Both the position numbers and the translations under genes were made by a program. From contig NZ_CP102270.1 in NCBI RefSeq assembly GCF_025148445.1, positions 558,001 through 622,000 on the forward strand: a stretch of DNA of 64,000 bases. The letters are read 5' to 3'. The DNA comes from Eshraghiella crossota (GTDB lineage: Bacteria; Bacillota; Clostridia; Lachnospirales; Lachnospiraceae). Positions 1 through 7,995 of the stretch are shown piece by piece. How positions within the stretch are numbered: position 1 is the stretch's first letter; each line of letters begins with the position of its first letter. Below the pieces are notes generated by a model that was not told where the DNA came from, did not search any database, and saw only the letters and a program-made list of their open reading frames with translations.

Positions 1-820
1 TCATTGTAAGAAGCCTTTTCCCTTGTTCTCTCACACCTTTTACAGTATCCATTTCTACCACTTCATCTTCTGTATACTTTACTTTCATCGCATACTCAAA
101 ATCAGTGTAAGTTCTGCCTTGGCGGAATTCTATATTTGCAAATCCAATAGATGGCTGATACCCTTTTCCTCGTTTCTTATACCCGGTTTTTCTGCGCAGG
201 TCTATGTTTTTGACCGTCAACTCACCATCATCTATGTAATTATAGAGAGTCCGCAAACATACTGGTATTTCATTTTCATGCTCAGCATATATGTGGGTAA
301 GAGGCTGTCCCTTTTTAACAAGTTTGGTAATCAGTTCATCCATTTCAGATTTCTTTTCATCAGAAATGCGAATTCCCTGTCTGCTTTCGCTTCGTCTTCG
401 TGTGACAGTTGCATCAGCATGCTTTGCACTGTAAATATATTTGTCTTTTGAACAAAGCTTTTTCTCAGAACAGTTATTACACACATATGGAGGCTTTTCG
501 AATTTATGGCATGCCCGGGATACATATTTATCGCAGTATTTCTGGCAGTCCACACTTCGGCATCTACAACAGTTTTCTTCGCAGGATTCATCTCCACAAA
601 CGTGACGCTGTACATACTGTCTTACAAATCGGCAGTCCTTTCTTAGAAAATAGTTACCCGGAATGAATGTACGATTTTCTTTAATCTCATGTGCAATCGT
701 TGACGGATGACGATGGAGTAGTTTTCCTATTTTTTTGAAGGAATCTTTACTGCTAATTCCGGTTTCTATCGCAATCCTGTCAGACAGATCCATCTGTCCT
801 TCTTTTTTGTAATAAGTCAT
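1..820 (-). CDS. IS30-family transposase, N-terminal part, runs off the window
   Basis: The minus strand is open from an ATG at 820 to the window edge, giving 273 residues and no stop. The start has an HTH region typical of IS30 transposases (residues about 1-45, ending in HRHPSTIAHEIKENR). A cysteine-rich middle region follows, and near the window edge is an EMDTVKG motif that matches the first acidic residue of the DDE integrase core. The remaining catalytic residues lie outside the window, so intactness cannot be judged. A fragment of the IS end is probably within 840-1000, but the opposite inverted repeat is not visible. Inserted next to other mobile debris. Confidence 0.85.
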   Translation of the reverse strand, partial: MTYYKKEGQMDLSDRIAIETGISSKDSFKKIGKLLHRHPSTIAHEIKENRTFIPGNYFLRKDCRFVRQYVQRHVCGDESCEENCCRCRSVDCQKYCDKYVSRACHKFEKPPYVCNNCSEKKLCSKDKYIYSAKHADATVTRRRSESRQGIRISDEKKSEMDELITKLVKKGQPLTHIYAEHENEIPVCLRTLYNYIDDGELTVKNIDLRRKTGYKKRGKGYQPSIGFANIEFRQGRTYTDFEYAMKVKYTEDEVVEMDTVKGVREQGKRLLTM

Positions 821-1026
821 ATCTGCCACTTTCTAGCAGATAGCAATCGATATCTTAACTATATCATGTCTGCCAGAAGAAGCCATTGCAAAAGTAAATT
901 AGACTTTTTTAGCCATTTTCAGTTGTCAAAGTACAGGTTTAATTTTTCAATCTAGGTCTCTACATGGCATAGTATCGCAAAATATGTGTACCATTATTAG
1001 GACACATAAAACAATTTTGCACATTA

Positions 1027-1449
1027 TTATTCTTTCTTTTTGTCAGAGTATTCCTTAGGTGTGTATTTTTTGTTCCTTTCTTTTGCAATCCAGTATGCAT
1101 CCTGAATTGCTTTCATCATTTCATCCATATCTTCTTCTGCTATACCTCCGCCGGCAAATAGTCCGCTTACTTCGGCAATAAGTGCGTGAGCCTGCTGTTT
1201 ATGTTTACCTCGTGAGCCATAGGTAGCTCCGGCGTCTAATATGAATTGTTCATCTTTAGCAAGAAGGTAATTGATATTAACATCAAAAAATTCTGCAAGC
1301 TTCTGATATGTTTCTCTTGTTTTAGGCAGGCTGGTTCCCAATTCATAACTTTTAACAGTTCTTACGGAAACACCAATGCTGTCGGCAAGTTGCGGCTGGG
1401 TTAAGCCCTTTTGTGTTCTTAATTCTCTAATTCTTTCACCGAATGTCAT
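1027..1449 (-). CDS. XRE-family helix-turn-helix regulator
   Basis: A 140-residue protein. Residues 2-60 form a Cro/CI-type HTH (FGERIRELRTQKGLTQ, then the recognition helix around SVRTVKSYE). The C-terminal half is helical and ends in a lysine-rich tail (YTPKEYSDKKKE). In related Firmicutes proteins this kind of tail often precedes an ImmA/IrrE peptidase gene, but none is seen here; that association comes from memory of the family. The start at 1449 is chosen because GGAGG lies 7 bases upstream; a start 30 bases further out would swallow that site. It is probably a repressor left from an integrated element. Confidence 0.8.
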   Translation of the reverse strand: MTFGERIRELRTQKGLTQPQLADSIGVSVRTVKSYELGTSLPKTRETYQKLAEFFDVNINYLLAKDEQFILDAGATYGSRGKHKQQAHALIAEVSGLFAGGGIAEEDMDEMMKAIQDAYWIAKERNKKYTPKEYSDKKKE

Positions 1450-1524
1450 AAAGAATCCTCCATTTCTAAGGGGTAACAAGTACCATTATGAAAAATTAAA
1501 AATAATGGTTATTGCCTTTATGAG

Positions 1525-1614
1525 TACAAGGGATATAAGTCTTATAAAGAAAATCCATCTTTAGCAATCAATGAGATTATTGAAAAAATTTTTAAGGATT
1601 GTAAATTAATATAG
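1525..1614 (+). pseudogene. short C-terminal remnant, unrecognised
   Basis: A 29-codon open stretch ends in TAG at 1612 and reads as a charged helical tail (YKGYKSYKENPS, then INEIIEKIFKDCKLI). It has no start codon or ribosome binding site. It stands directly before a clear intrinsic terminator, as the end of a lost gene would. The parent gene is not recognised. Confidence 0.3.
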
Positions 1615-1630
1615 ACGCAAAATATACACA

Positions 1631-1665
1631 AGCCGTTTGATCGTAAAGGTCAGATGGCTTTTTTT
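1631..1665 (+). terminator. intrinsic terminator
   Basis: A 10-bp stem (1631-1640 with 1650-1659, three G-T pairs) is followed by a run of seven T. It appears to be the terminator of the lost gene whose tail ends at 1614. Confidence 0.7.
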
Positions 1666-1729
1666 GTGAGCACCATATCACAAAATGTGAGCACAATGTT
1701 CTAATTTATGAAAAGGAAGGTAAAGCCAA

Positions 1730-2391
1730 ATGACAAATTATAACGGTAAAGAAGTACTTAATGGACTTTTGTTCATCAAATCTATGATGAGTGTAGAAAA
1801 TGTGGAGAGACAGGCAATTGCACTTAGAAAGTTAGTTAATGCAGATTATTTTTTGCCACAGGGTGTTGTGGTAAAAAAAGAAGTAGATTCATTAATTATA
1901 GAAAATCCAGGGAGTATTAGAACAGGTAAGAAGCAGATGCTCCGCGGAGGAATATCTGATCCAAGAAATAAAACATTGATGAAAATGTTTAATCTAATAG
2001 GTATAGGCGAAAGAGCCGGGAGTGGAATACCAGACATTTACCAGATATGGGAGGATGAAGGATGGAAAACTCCTATGGTTGAAGAGACTTATAATCCGGA
2101 TAGAACTCGCTTATCGCTTGAATTTGTAAAAAAACAAGCGATAAAAACAAGCGACAAAAGCAAGCGATAAAAACCAATGCAAAAAATAAACAAGAAAAAA
2201 CAGAAGAAAACCGGTTATTAATTAGAGAATACTTAAGTCAAAATGGTCGGTCAAAAACAAGTGAAATAGTAAAATATATAGGATTGAGTCCGGCACGTAC
2301 AAGAGCTATTTTAACAGAAATGGAAGATGTGATAATAGAAGGAGCAAATAAAAATAGAAAATATCGTTTGTATGATAAAAATAATAAGTAA
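1730..2391 (+). pseudogene. AlbA_2/HATPase_c_4-type transcriptional regulator, N-truncated and frameshifted
   Basis: The first frame (1730-2170) carries the C-terminal ATPase-like part of COG2865 regulators: a glycine/asparagine region (IENPGSIR), then SDPRNKTLMKMFNLIGIGERAGSGI and NPDRTRLSLEF. The N-terminal AlbA_2 domain is missing. Instead there are about 35 residues leading into a stretch resembling the family's ADYF segment. After the linker the frame breaks. The missing winged-helix end continues from 2164 to 2391 in another frame (LLIREYLSQNGRSKTSEIV, ending KYRLYDKNNK). The break falls in a tandem 13-bp repeat. A good RBS (GGAAGG) precedes 1730, so a truncated protein could still be made. 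Confidence 0.7.
2135..2173 (+). repeat. three tandem copies of a 13-bp unit in a coding linker
   Basis: The units are CAAGCGATAAAAA, CAAGCGACAAAAG and CAAGCGATAAAAA, head to tail. Thirteen is not a multiple of three, so each gain or loss changes the reading frame. With one or four copies the upstream ATPase-like frame would join the downstream winged-helix frame. With three copies it stops at 2168. Confidence 0.9.
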
Positions 2392-2414
2392 ATATAATAT
2401 TTATAAAGAAAAAG

Positions 2415-2513
2415 CGGAAATTTGTAAGAATCGGAGAGGGCTCCATTATTTATGGAATTGGTCATCACAGATTCATCGAAATGGCCAGAGCTGCCGGAGC
2501 AACCTATATGTAA
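2415..2513 (+). pseudogene. DUF6462/excisionase-like fragment
   Basis: A 32-residue stretch reads RKFVRIGEGSIIYG, then HHRFIEMARAAGATYM and stop. This resembles the core of the small DUF6462 proteins of clostridial integrative elements (YxRxGEGA, then a helix ending in AxATYK). There is no start codon, and the sequence runs straight into a VirB6-like fragment in another frame. A deletion therefore seems to have joined two ICE genes. Confidence 0.5.
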
Positions 2514-2519
2514 GATTCT

Positions 2520-2833
2520 TAAAGATTCTTGTAATTGTTCCATTTGGTTCAGTTGCCAGCTCAACACTTTCTGGAAACCGTATGGTAAGCCATACAGCAG
2601 TATCTTACTTTAAGTATTTTCTTTCAGTAGTTTTAGAAGCAGTTACAATAGCACTTTCAATTATTGTAAGCAATGCAATCCTAAGCTACGGAATATTTGA
2701 TATCTCTGGTCGAGGAACCGGATGGACGGGTTCAATCCTGTATCTGCTTGAGATGTGTTTCATATCAGCACTTACGGTTGGAAGCGTAAAGGGAGCACAG
2801 CAGCTCACACAGAAGGTTTTAGGGCTGGGATGA
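2520..2833 (+). pseudogene. C-terminal fragment of a VirB6/TrbL-like conjugation membrane protein
   Basis: About 104 residues are open to a stop at 2833, with two strongly hydrophobic helices (FKYFLSVVLEAVTIALSIIV and ILYLLEMCFISALTVG) and a tail VKGAQQLTQKVLGLG. This arrangement resembles the last membrane segments of the VirB6/TrbL-like protein of clostridial conjugative elements. The assignment comes from pattern memory, not a search. The N-terminal part is replaced by the DUF6462-like fragment in a different frame, so it is a relic. Confidence 0.5.
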
Positions 2834-2929
2834 TATTATGAAAAACTCGTTGACATTGAATTTTTTTAATGATATTCTACAATGATCTACAGAAGCTAGA
2901 TGGACGGTATGGGGCTGAAAGGAGACATT

Positions 2930-3571
2930 ATGTACGAATGGGTAACAGACAAAAAATTCATTAAGGAAACCTACAGCACCTGTGCAGACATTGTAAATCA
3001 ATTAGTCCAGCGTTTGAACAAGGAAGGAATCAATTCATATTTTTTTGATGTTGGAAGCAAAAGAAGAAATATGATTACCAGAAATGGAAAGGCTCCAATT
3101 GATTTCGATTTTAATCTCTTCATCGAAAATGAAATGAGATATAACTGCAAAGAATTGAAAGAATATATAATGAATATATTTAATGAAATTCTTAAAAATA
3201 AGAAATGGAGAGCGTCAAAAGATTCAACATCTGTTATTACAACTGGGCCAAAGAACCCTGGGAAGATTCCATACAGTATTGATGTGTGCATTATTACATC
3301 TGATGGTTGGGGGAATTACCAAAGACTTATTCATGAGAAACATGAGGATAACAGATACGATAAATATTATTGGAATCAGTCTCCAAGTGATAAAGGAATT
3401 GATGAAAAAGAGGAGTTTTTGAAACCAGATCATTGGATTGAAGTAAGAGAGCGATATCTAGAAAAAAGAAATGAATATTTGTGTCAACAAGACAATTTCC
3501 ATCCAGCGTTTGTATGCTACATTGAAGCATTAAATGAGATATACAATAAGTATCATAGATTTGGATGGTAG
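2930..3571 (+). CDS. nucleotidyltransferase-fold protein of unknown substrate
   Basis: A 213-residue protein. The nucleotidyltransferase signature is visible: G42-S43, then D58-x-D60 (PIDFDFNLFI), then a third acidic residue D118 in a strand (YSIDVCII). A helical region follows, ending in HPAFVCYIEALNEIYNKYH. These are the metal-binding residues of polymerase-beta-like enzymes such as minimal nucleotidyltransferases and CD-NTases. The substrate cannot be inferred. The start at 2930 has GGAG five bases upstream; an in-frame ATG at 2900 lacks a site. The gene is intact although its surroundings are decayed, and it has its own terminator. No partner effector gene is seen. Confidence 0.65.
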   Translation: MYEWVTDKKFIKETYSTCADIVNQLVQRLNKEGINSYFFDVGSKRRNMITRNGKAPIDFDFNLFIENEMRYNCKELKEYIMNIFNEILKNKKWRASKDSTSVITTGPKNPGKIPYSIDVCIITSDGWGNYQRLIHEKHEDNRYDKYYWNQSPSDKGIDEKEEFLKPDHWIEVRERYLEKRNEYLCQQDNFHPAFVCYIEALNEIYNKYHRFGW

Positions 3572-3593
3572 AAGCGAATTTGATTAACAGAGA

Positions 3594-3618
3594 GCCGGCA
3601 GTAAATGCCGGCTTTTGT
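3594..3618 (+). terminator. intrinsic terminator
   Basis: A perfect 7-bp GC-rich stem GCCGGCA/TGCCGGC (3594-3600 with 3606-3612) is followed by TTTTGTT. It ends the nucleotidyltransferase gene. Confidence 0.85.
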
Positions 3619-3635
3619 TATTCTACTAGGAGGTT

Positions 3636-3845
3636 ATTAATGAAATTGTATTAACGTTTGATTATGGAGGAGAACCAACAAGTCAGATTGAAGTATTACA
3701 TAAGGTGGTATTTCATTTTAGGGAAAAGTGTAGGGAAAATAGGATTAAGTCAATTGTTAGAATGACATCTAATGGAATATGGAATGCACGTGCAAAAAAA
3801 ATAGTTGAAGAATGCATTGATGAAGTAATAATATCATTAATATGA
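3636..3845 (+). pseudogene. unrecognised small ORF without a start codon
   Basis: Seventy codons are open (INEIVLTFDYGGE, later RIKSIVRMTSNGIWNARAKK) and stop at 3843. A consensus AGGAGG lies at 3629-3634, and an ATG follows it at 3640. That ATG is in a different frame and stops after four codons. The simplest reading is a one-base indel right after the start codon of a 70-codon gene. The product is not recognised. Confidence 0.45.
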
Positions 3846-4428
3846 ATTATGAATATATGCACCCCTTAATAGATGAAAATTATGTTGATAACATTGATAA
3901 ATGTCAAAATTGCATTGCGATATAGTTAGTGAACTAGATGGTAAACTTACTAATGTTATTATGTTAGTTAAATAAATACAGTTAAAATATAAGGATATTG
4001 AATCAGAACAAAATGAATCTATGCAAAATAGTAAGTGTAATGCACATGAAGCTAATCCACAGGATGTAGAAGTGATGGAATCGAAAGATGTATTTTCAAA
4101 TAAAAGTGGTATAGAGCAAGAACTTCGAGATATAGTTGAATTTCTTGAACAGTGTGAAAAGGAAGAAAATCCTGACGAATATATGAATAAAGTTATTGCT
4201 GGGGTAGAGGAGTTTGATTCAAAGACTGGCATTGTTAATTCAAGAGTTAAAAATATTGGGGATTTAGAAAAACATAAAGAACAATTTTGTGCATTAGTTG
4301 CGAAATTTTACATTGAATTCAAAGAAAGAGATAAGGATAATAACAAATTAGATATATATTATAATAATATTCGTAAAGAAGGTAATTTTTTATTACAGAT
4401 ATATAAGGGATTACGGGAAAAATTGTAA
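3842..4428 (+). pseudogene. decaying gene of unknown function
   Basis: Three consecutive frames read as one protein: 3842-about 3900 (MNYEYMHPLIDENYVDNIDK), then 3901-3975 (MSKLHCDIVSELDGKLTNV, stop), then the same frame after the stop (IQLKYKDIESEQ) into the long acidic helical stretch 4021-4428. One frameshift and one stop therefore interrupt it. The 135-residue last part is rich in E, K and D and predicted helical, with no domain I recognise. It is AT-rich like the surrounding relic zone. Confidence 0.45.
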
Positions 4429-4466
4429 TTGTATATGGATTTCTTTAGCTGAGATAGAGTTAAAAT

Positions 4467-4791
4467 ATGCTCGGTTATGAGATAAAAGAATTTCACGGAG
4501 GAATAAGCCCGTTCTTATATGAAAGAGTTGCTTCCTGCTTTGGATTACTGGAAGAAATATGATGAGCTTAGTGATAACGGTCAGTTTGAAGAATTCAAGA
4601 AAAAGTTAATCAATGAAATTAATGAATTGAATGTTGACGGAATGCCAAAGGTGGAAAAACTAAATGCCCTTGTGGAAAAGTATGTGAATCTTGAGTACCG
4701 GCTTCCGAATGGGCAAGCGGCTAAGTTTTTGAATGAGGCAAAGACATATCTGGGTAATCAAAGTACACTTGAAGGATACGCCCTCCAATAG
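4467..4791 (+). pseudogene. unrecognised frameshifted ORF
   Basis: An ATG at 4467 opens a frame (MLGYEIKEFHGGISPFLYER) that soon ends. The ORF from 4519 (MKELLPALDYWKKYDEL to a stop at 4791, 90 residues) overlaps it in another frame and has no ribosome binding site. The second part is helical and charged, with no known domain. I read it as one gene with a frameshift near 4520-4560, probably cargo of a decayed integrative element. Confidence 0.35.
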
Positions 4792-4828
4792 AAAGTTACT
4801 TACTGACTTGGCAAATAATAAAGAAAAA

Positions 4829-4966
4829 TTTATTGGTAGGTTCTTGTGCTTCACTATTGGCTGCCTGCATTATTACCGGCTGACCAACATTCATCCCGGA
4901 TATCACTCCGCCTAACAACTTTATTACCTCTTTTCCAGCCTCATTGGTTGCTGCTTCAATGACCTC
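4829..4966 (-). pseudogene. minus-strand coding fragment, unrecognised
   Basis: About 46 codons are open on the minus strand (EVIEAATNEAGKEVIKLLGG, then MNVGQPVIMQAANSEAQEP). They have coding-like composition but neither start nor stop context. The fragment abuts a plus-strand fragment at 4969, so a rearrangement junction lies at about 4967. The parent protein is not recognised. Confidence 0.3.
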
Positions 4967-4968
4967 TT

Positions 4969-5109
4969 AAGTATTATGAAAAGCTGAAAGATAAAGGCGA
5001 GAATGTGTATATAGACACTCTTACCTATGAGCAATTTATAATGCTTGGTGATGCGGAATTAAGCAGAAGATTCTCCATGCAGGATGAAGCAGTAAATGTT
5101 ATCGCATAG
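4969..5109 (+). pseudogene. C-terminal fragment of an unknown protein
   Basis: Forty-six residues (KYYEKLKDKGENVYIDTLTY, then a tail ending DEAVNVIA) run to TAG at 5107 without a start. The composition is coding-like. It is joined head-to-head with the minus-strand fragment before it. The function is unknown. Confidence 0.3.
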
Positions 5110-5167
5110 ACACAGGAACTGTGGTATACTGTGCCTATGAGAAATGATAAAAATGGCGAGGTTAAGA

Positions 5168-5650
5168 ATGGAATCATTGAAATATTGTGTGTGCATGAAA
5201 AGTGGATACAAGATTTTTTATGCAATATGCATTTCAGTTAGTTTTATTTGCGCACTTTATATTTGTGTCTTCGGATTGCCTAAATGTAAATCATTGGGAA
5301 ATTATTTATCCACTTTATTTATTGCTGGTTTCTTTCTTGTCATAACAATTCTTGGGTGTAATGAAGTTACAAAGAAAGTTCAAGTGTACAAGGGAAAAAT
5401 AATATATCGCAGAATGTTAAAAACAATCGAGTATAAGCCTTCGGAAGTATACTCTTCAAAAGAGAATTATGTTGAGACAGATTATCGTGATGAACTTGGC
5501 GGATGGACAACAACATATGATAAAGTCACAACTTTTTATGATAGCAATGAAAAGAAACTGTTCAAGTTTGGAATGGCATATGAGAATGTTCAAAAGTTGG
5601 AGAAAACAGTAGCAAATAACAGAAAAAGCATAAAAAACATGAAAAAATAG
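5168..5650 (+). CDS. small membrane protein of unknown function
   Basis: A 160-residue protein with two membrane helices near the N-terminus (IFYAICISVSFICALYICVF, then LSTLFIAGFFLVITILGC). A soluble beta-rich C-terminal half follows (VYKGKIIYRRMLKTIEY, GGWTTTYDKVTTFYDS), laid out like a bacterial PH-type domain. The start at 5168 is preferred because GAGG sits 7 bases upstream; an in-frame ATG at 5144 has no clear site. It is followed by a broken membrane-protein gene, so the two may once have been one operon. No specific family is recognised. Confidence 0.55.
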   Translation: MESLKYCVCMKSGYKIFYAICISVSFICALYICVFGLPKCKSLGNYLSTLFIAGFFLVITILGCNEVTKKVQVYKGKIIYRRMLKTIEYKPSEVYSSKENYVETDYRDELGGWTTTYDKVTTFYDSNEKKLFKFGMAYENVQKLEKTVANNRKSIKNMKK

Positions 5651-5660
5651 GAGAAAAATA

Positions 5661-6102
5661 ATTATTTCAAAGATTTCATATATTGGTTCTATTGATAGTA
5701 AAATACAAAATAATGAAATGCTCAAGTTTGCCAGACAGACTATGAATGAAGAGCAATTTAGAAAATTATATAAGTCGTATAGACAGTTATTTTGATTTCA
5801 ATTGTCACTTCCAATTTCAGCAGTTCTCATAATCGCTTTGTCATGTATTATATTTAGTCAATATGCGGAAGCAATTTTTGCATTAGGTTGTGCAGCATTT
5901 ATATTTCTATTTATCATTTTATTGTGCTATTTGGATTATATGTTTTAAGAAAAACAGCGTTTTCAGAGCATTAGCACTTTCTATTATTCCTTCAATGTTG
6001 TTCTTATTTAGTGGGATTATGAGTAGGTCGGTGCTATTGATTATTGCATCAGTATTATTTGCACCAAGTCATATTGTGATTTCATATAAAAATGTAAAAT
6101 GA
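5661..6102 (+). pseudogene. membrane protein gene with a stop and a frameshift
   Basis: One frame reads ISKISYIGSIDSKIQNNEML to QLF, then TGA at 5793, and continues in the same frame through two hydrophobic segments (AVLIIALSCIIFSQYAEAIF; FIFLFIILLCYLDYMF) to a stop near 5950. The rest (ALALSIIPSMLFLFSGIM, then SYKNVK) lies in another frame, ending at 6102. The shift falls in the A-rich run near 5950. It is therefore a dead gene encoding about four membrane helices. Confidence 0.5.
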
Positions 6103-6163
6103 TATTTACAACTTCAAGTTTGATGAATTAAATTAGATGGCAATTGATGGAGTAACAAGTTGT

Positions 6164-6607
6164 ATGAAAATTCGAGAAGTTAACAAAAATAAAAAGCAGT
6201 TTATATCATTATTGTTATTAGCTGATGAACAGGAGAGCATGGTTGATCGTTATCTTGAAAAAGGAACTATGTATGTGCTTGAAGATAATGATGTAAAAGC
6301 TGAATGTGTTGTCACCGATGAAGGTAACGGAATACTTGAAATCAAGAATATCGCAGTCGATCCGGAAAACCAGGTAAAGGGCTATGGCAAAGCACTAATT
6401 GATTTTCTTGCCAGTAAATATGCAGATGAATATTCTGTTTTGCAAGTTGGAACAGGTGACAGTCCATTGACGATACCATTTTATGAAAAATGTGGATTTG
6501 TTCGTTCTCACAAGATTCCCAATTTTTTTACTGACAATTATGACCATACAATTTATGAGGGCGGTGTACAACTAATAGATATGGTATATTTGCAAAGACA
6601 TATATAA
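6164..6607 (+). CDS. GNAT-family N-acetyltransferase
   Basis: A 147-residue protein with the GNAT layout: strand 4 and the acetyl-CoA loop at ILEIKNIAVDPENQVKGYGKAL (Q/R-x-x-G-x-G/A form), then PFYEKCGFVRS, the usual beta5-alpha4 end of the fold. The acceptor is unknown; it could be a small amine or an antibiotic. The start at 6164 (MKIREVNK) matches the family's usual N-terminus, although an in-frame ATG at 6137 is possible. It stands alone among decayed genes with no close partner. Confidence 0.75.
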   Translation: MKIREVNKNKKQFISLLLLADEQESMVDRYLEKGTMYVLEDNDVKAECVVTDEGNGILEIKNIAVDPENQVKGYGKALIDFLASKYADEYSVLQVGTGDSPLTIPFYEKCGFVRSHKIPNFFTDNYDHTIYEGGVQLIDMVYLQRHI

Positions 6608-6895
6608 ATTCAAGTTTGTTAAATTGGAAAATCGGAATTTGAATATCAGTAAATTATGACCTTTCAACAGAGGTTACAGTGCTTTAATAAAATCCTCCAA
6701 AAGCCTTGAAAACAAAGGATTTATCGCAATGTGTTCGCCTTATCTCTTTATACGGTTACACACAAGTTTACTCTTTCCCTCCTTGCTCATAAGGGCAAAT
6801 GCAAGGGCAAGAAAATCTCATAACAAGATATAACAGAGTGTGGCAATCGGAGAACTGTGATGTATGTGCGAATATATTATAACGGAGGATTTTCA

Positions 6896-7273
6896 ATGGA
6901 CAAGTATATTTACGATGATAAAAATGGTCTGTGGTATGAACTGCAAGGAGATTATTATATTCCTTGTCTTATCTTACCAACCGAAAAAGAACAGCCTATC
7001 GGTTTGTGGGGACAGCGGCATTTGCACTATCTGAAAGAATATCACAGGCTTACATATACCAATTTGCTCACAAGCGGAAGGCTGAACGAATACATTGCCG
7101 AGATAGACAAACAGGCAAAGGATATGTTCCTTCGGTTGATAAAACAGATGTCGGAGCGTGAGGGCGTAACCGAGCAACTAAAGACAGAAAATCAAATGGA
7201 GTGGGTTGGTAGGATGAATAATATTCGCAGTAGAGCGGTGGAGATTGTAAATGCAGAACTGATTTGCAGTTAA
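6896..7273 (+). CDS. tnpV: TnpV-like transposon-encoded protein
   Basis: A 125-residue protein that matches TnpV of Tn4451- and Tn1549-type clostridial elements in its characteristic motifs: YDDKNGLWYELQGDYYIPCL, then GLWGQRHLHYLKEY, LLTSGRLNEYIAEID and a C-terminal NNIRSRAVEIV. TnpV is a conserved accessory protein of these elements with no firmly known role. The start at 6896 has GGAGG 6 bases upstream; the 13 residues in front of it in the longer frame are not conserved. Marks the left part of a mobilisable element whose relaxase relic lies at 9.2-10.6 kb. Confidence 0.8.
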   Translation: MDKYIYDDKNGLWYELQGDYYIPCLILPTEKEQPIGLWGQRHLHYLKEYHRLTYTNLLTSGRLNEYIAEIDKQAKDMFLRLIKQMSEREGVTEQLKTENQMEWVGRMNNIRSRAVEIVNAELICS

Positions 7274-7280
7274 GCCGGAG

Positions 7281-7311
7281 CGGCGGCGAGGAAAACCTTG
7301 CCGCCGTTTTT
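7281..7311 (+). terminator. intrinsic terminator after tnpV
   Basis: An 11-bp GC-rich stem (7281-7291 with 7296-7306, one G-T pair), an AAAA loop and a run of five T. Confidence 0.9.
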
Positions 7312-7340
7312 ATGTATATGACCGAAAAATCAAAGATTTA

Positions 7341-7349
7341 TGGTATAAT
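7341..7349 (+). promoter_or_regulatory. extended -10 promoter of the first ECF sigma operon
   Basis: TGGTATAAT is a consensus extended -10 about 90 bases before the sigma gene. No good -35 is visible at the right distance. It lies downstream of the tnpV terminator. Confidence 0.4.
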
Positions 7350-7440
7350 TCTAAAAGAGTTATTTTTTTAAGACCATCGCCTCAAAAAACGTACTTAATA
7401 GGTGAAAGCGCTTTTAGGTCAAATTAGGGAGGTGAACAAC

Positions 7441-7995
7441 ATGGATGATCTGAGAATCATAGAACTCTACTTTAATAGAGATGAACAGGCGATCAAGGAG
7501 ACGGATACAAAGTACGGAAAACTCTGCCACAGTATTGCCTATAACATTCTAAATAATCACGAAGATTCTGAGGAATGCGTTAATGATACTTATGTGAGTG
7601 TGTGGAACACCATTCCGCCTACAAGACCGCACAATTTCATGTCCTTTATCTGCAAGATTGCACGAAATCTCTCTTTGAAGCGACTGGAGTTTATGAAGCG
7701 AAAGAAACGGTCGGCGGAAATCATTTTATCCTTGGATGAGCTTGCGGCAGTATTGCCGGATGAACGATATGCTCCCGATGTGAGCGACGAGGATGTAGGT
7801 AAGCTGATCAGTAAGTTTCTTCGCAGTCAGGAGGAATATGTCAGGAATGTTTTCATCCGCAAGTATTTCTATTTCGATTCTATAAGGGAGATTGCAAAGC
7901 GCTATTCTTTTACTGAGAGTAAGGTCAAAAATATGTTGTTCTACACCCGAAACAAGCTAAAAGATTACTTGATTAAGGAGGACGTTGAAATATGA
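7441..7995 (+). CDS. ECF-type RNA polymerase sigma factor
   Basis: A 184-residue protein. Region 2 lies at about residues 8-75 (DEQAIKETDTKYGKLCHSIA, EDSEECVNDTYVSVWNTIPP). Region 4 lies at about 125-180 (RNVFIRKYFYFDSIREIAKR, with recognition helix FTESKVKNMLFYTRNKL). Family knowledge: it directs RNA polymerase to a small regulon. The start at 7441 has GGAGGTG at good spacing. The stop overlaps the ATG of the next gene by four bases, so the two are co-translated. A paralogous pair is at 36.3 kb. It sits between tnpV and the relaxase relic, so it is probably mobile-element cargo. Confidence 0.9.
   Translation: MDDLRIIELYFNRDEQAIKETDTKYGKLCHSIAYNILNNHEDSEECVNDTYVSVWNTIPPTRPHNFMSFICKIARNLSLKRLEFMKRKKRSAEIILSLDELAAVLPDERYAPDVSDEDVGKLISKFLRSQEEYVRNVFIRKYFYFDSIREIAKRYSFTESKVKNMLFYTRNKLKDYLIKEDVEI

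Noticed and set aside
23-666. Plus-strand ORFs at the left edge
   Set aside because: They oppose the continuous IS30 transposase frame on the minus strand, which carries recognisable motifs.
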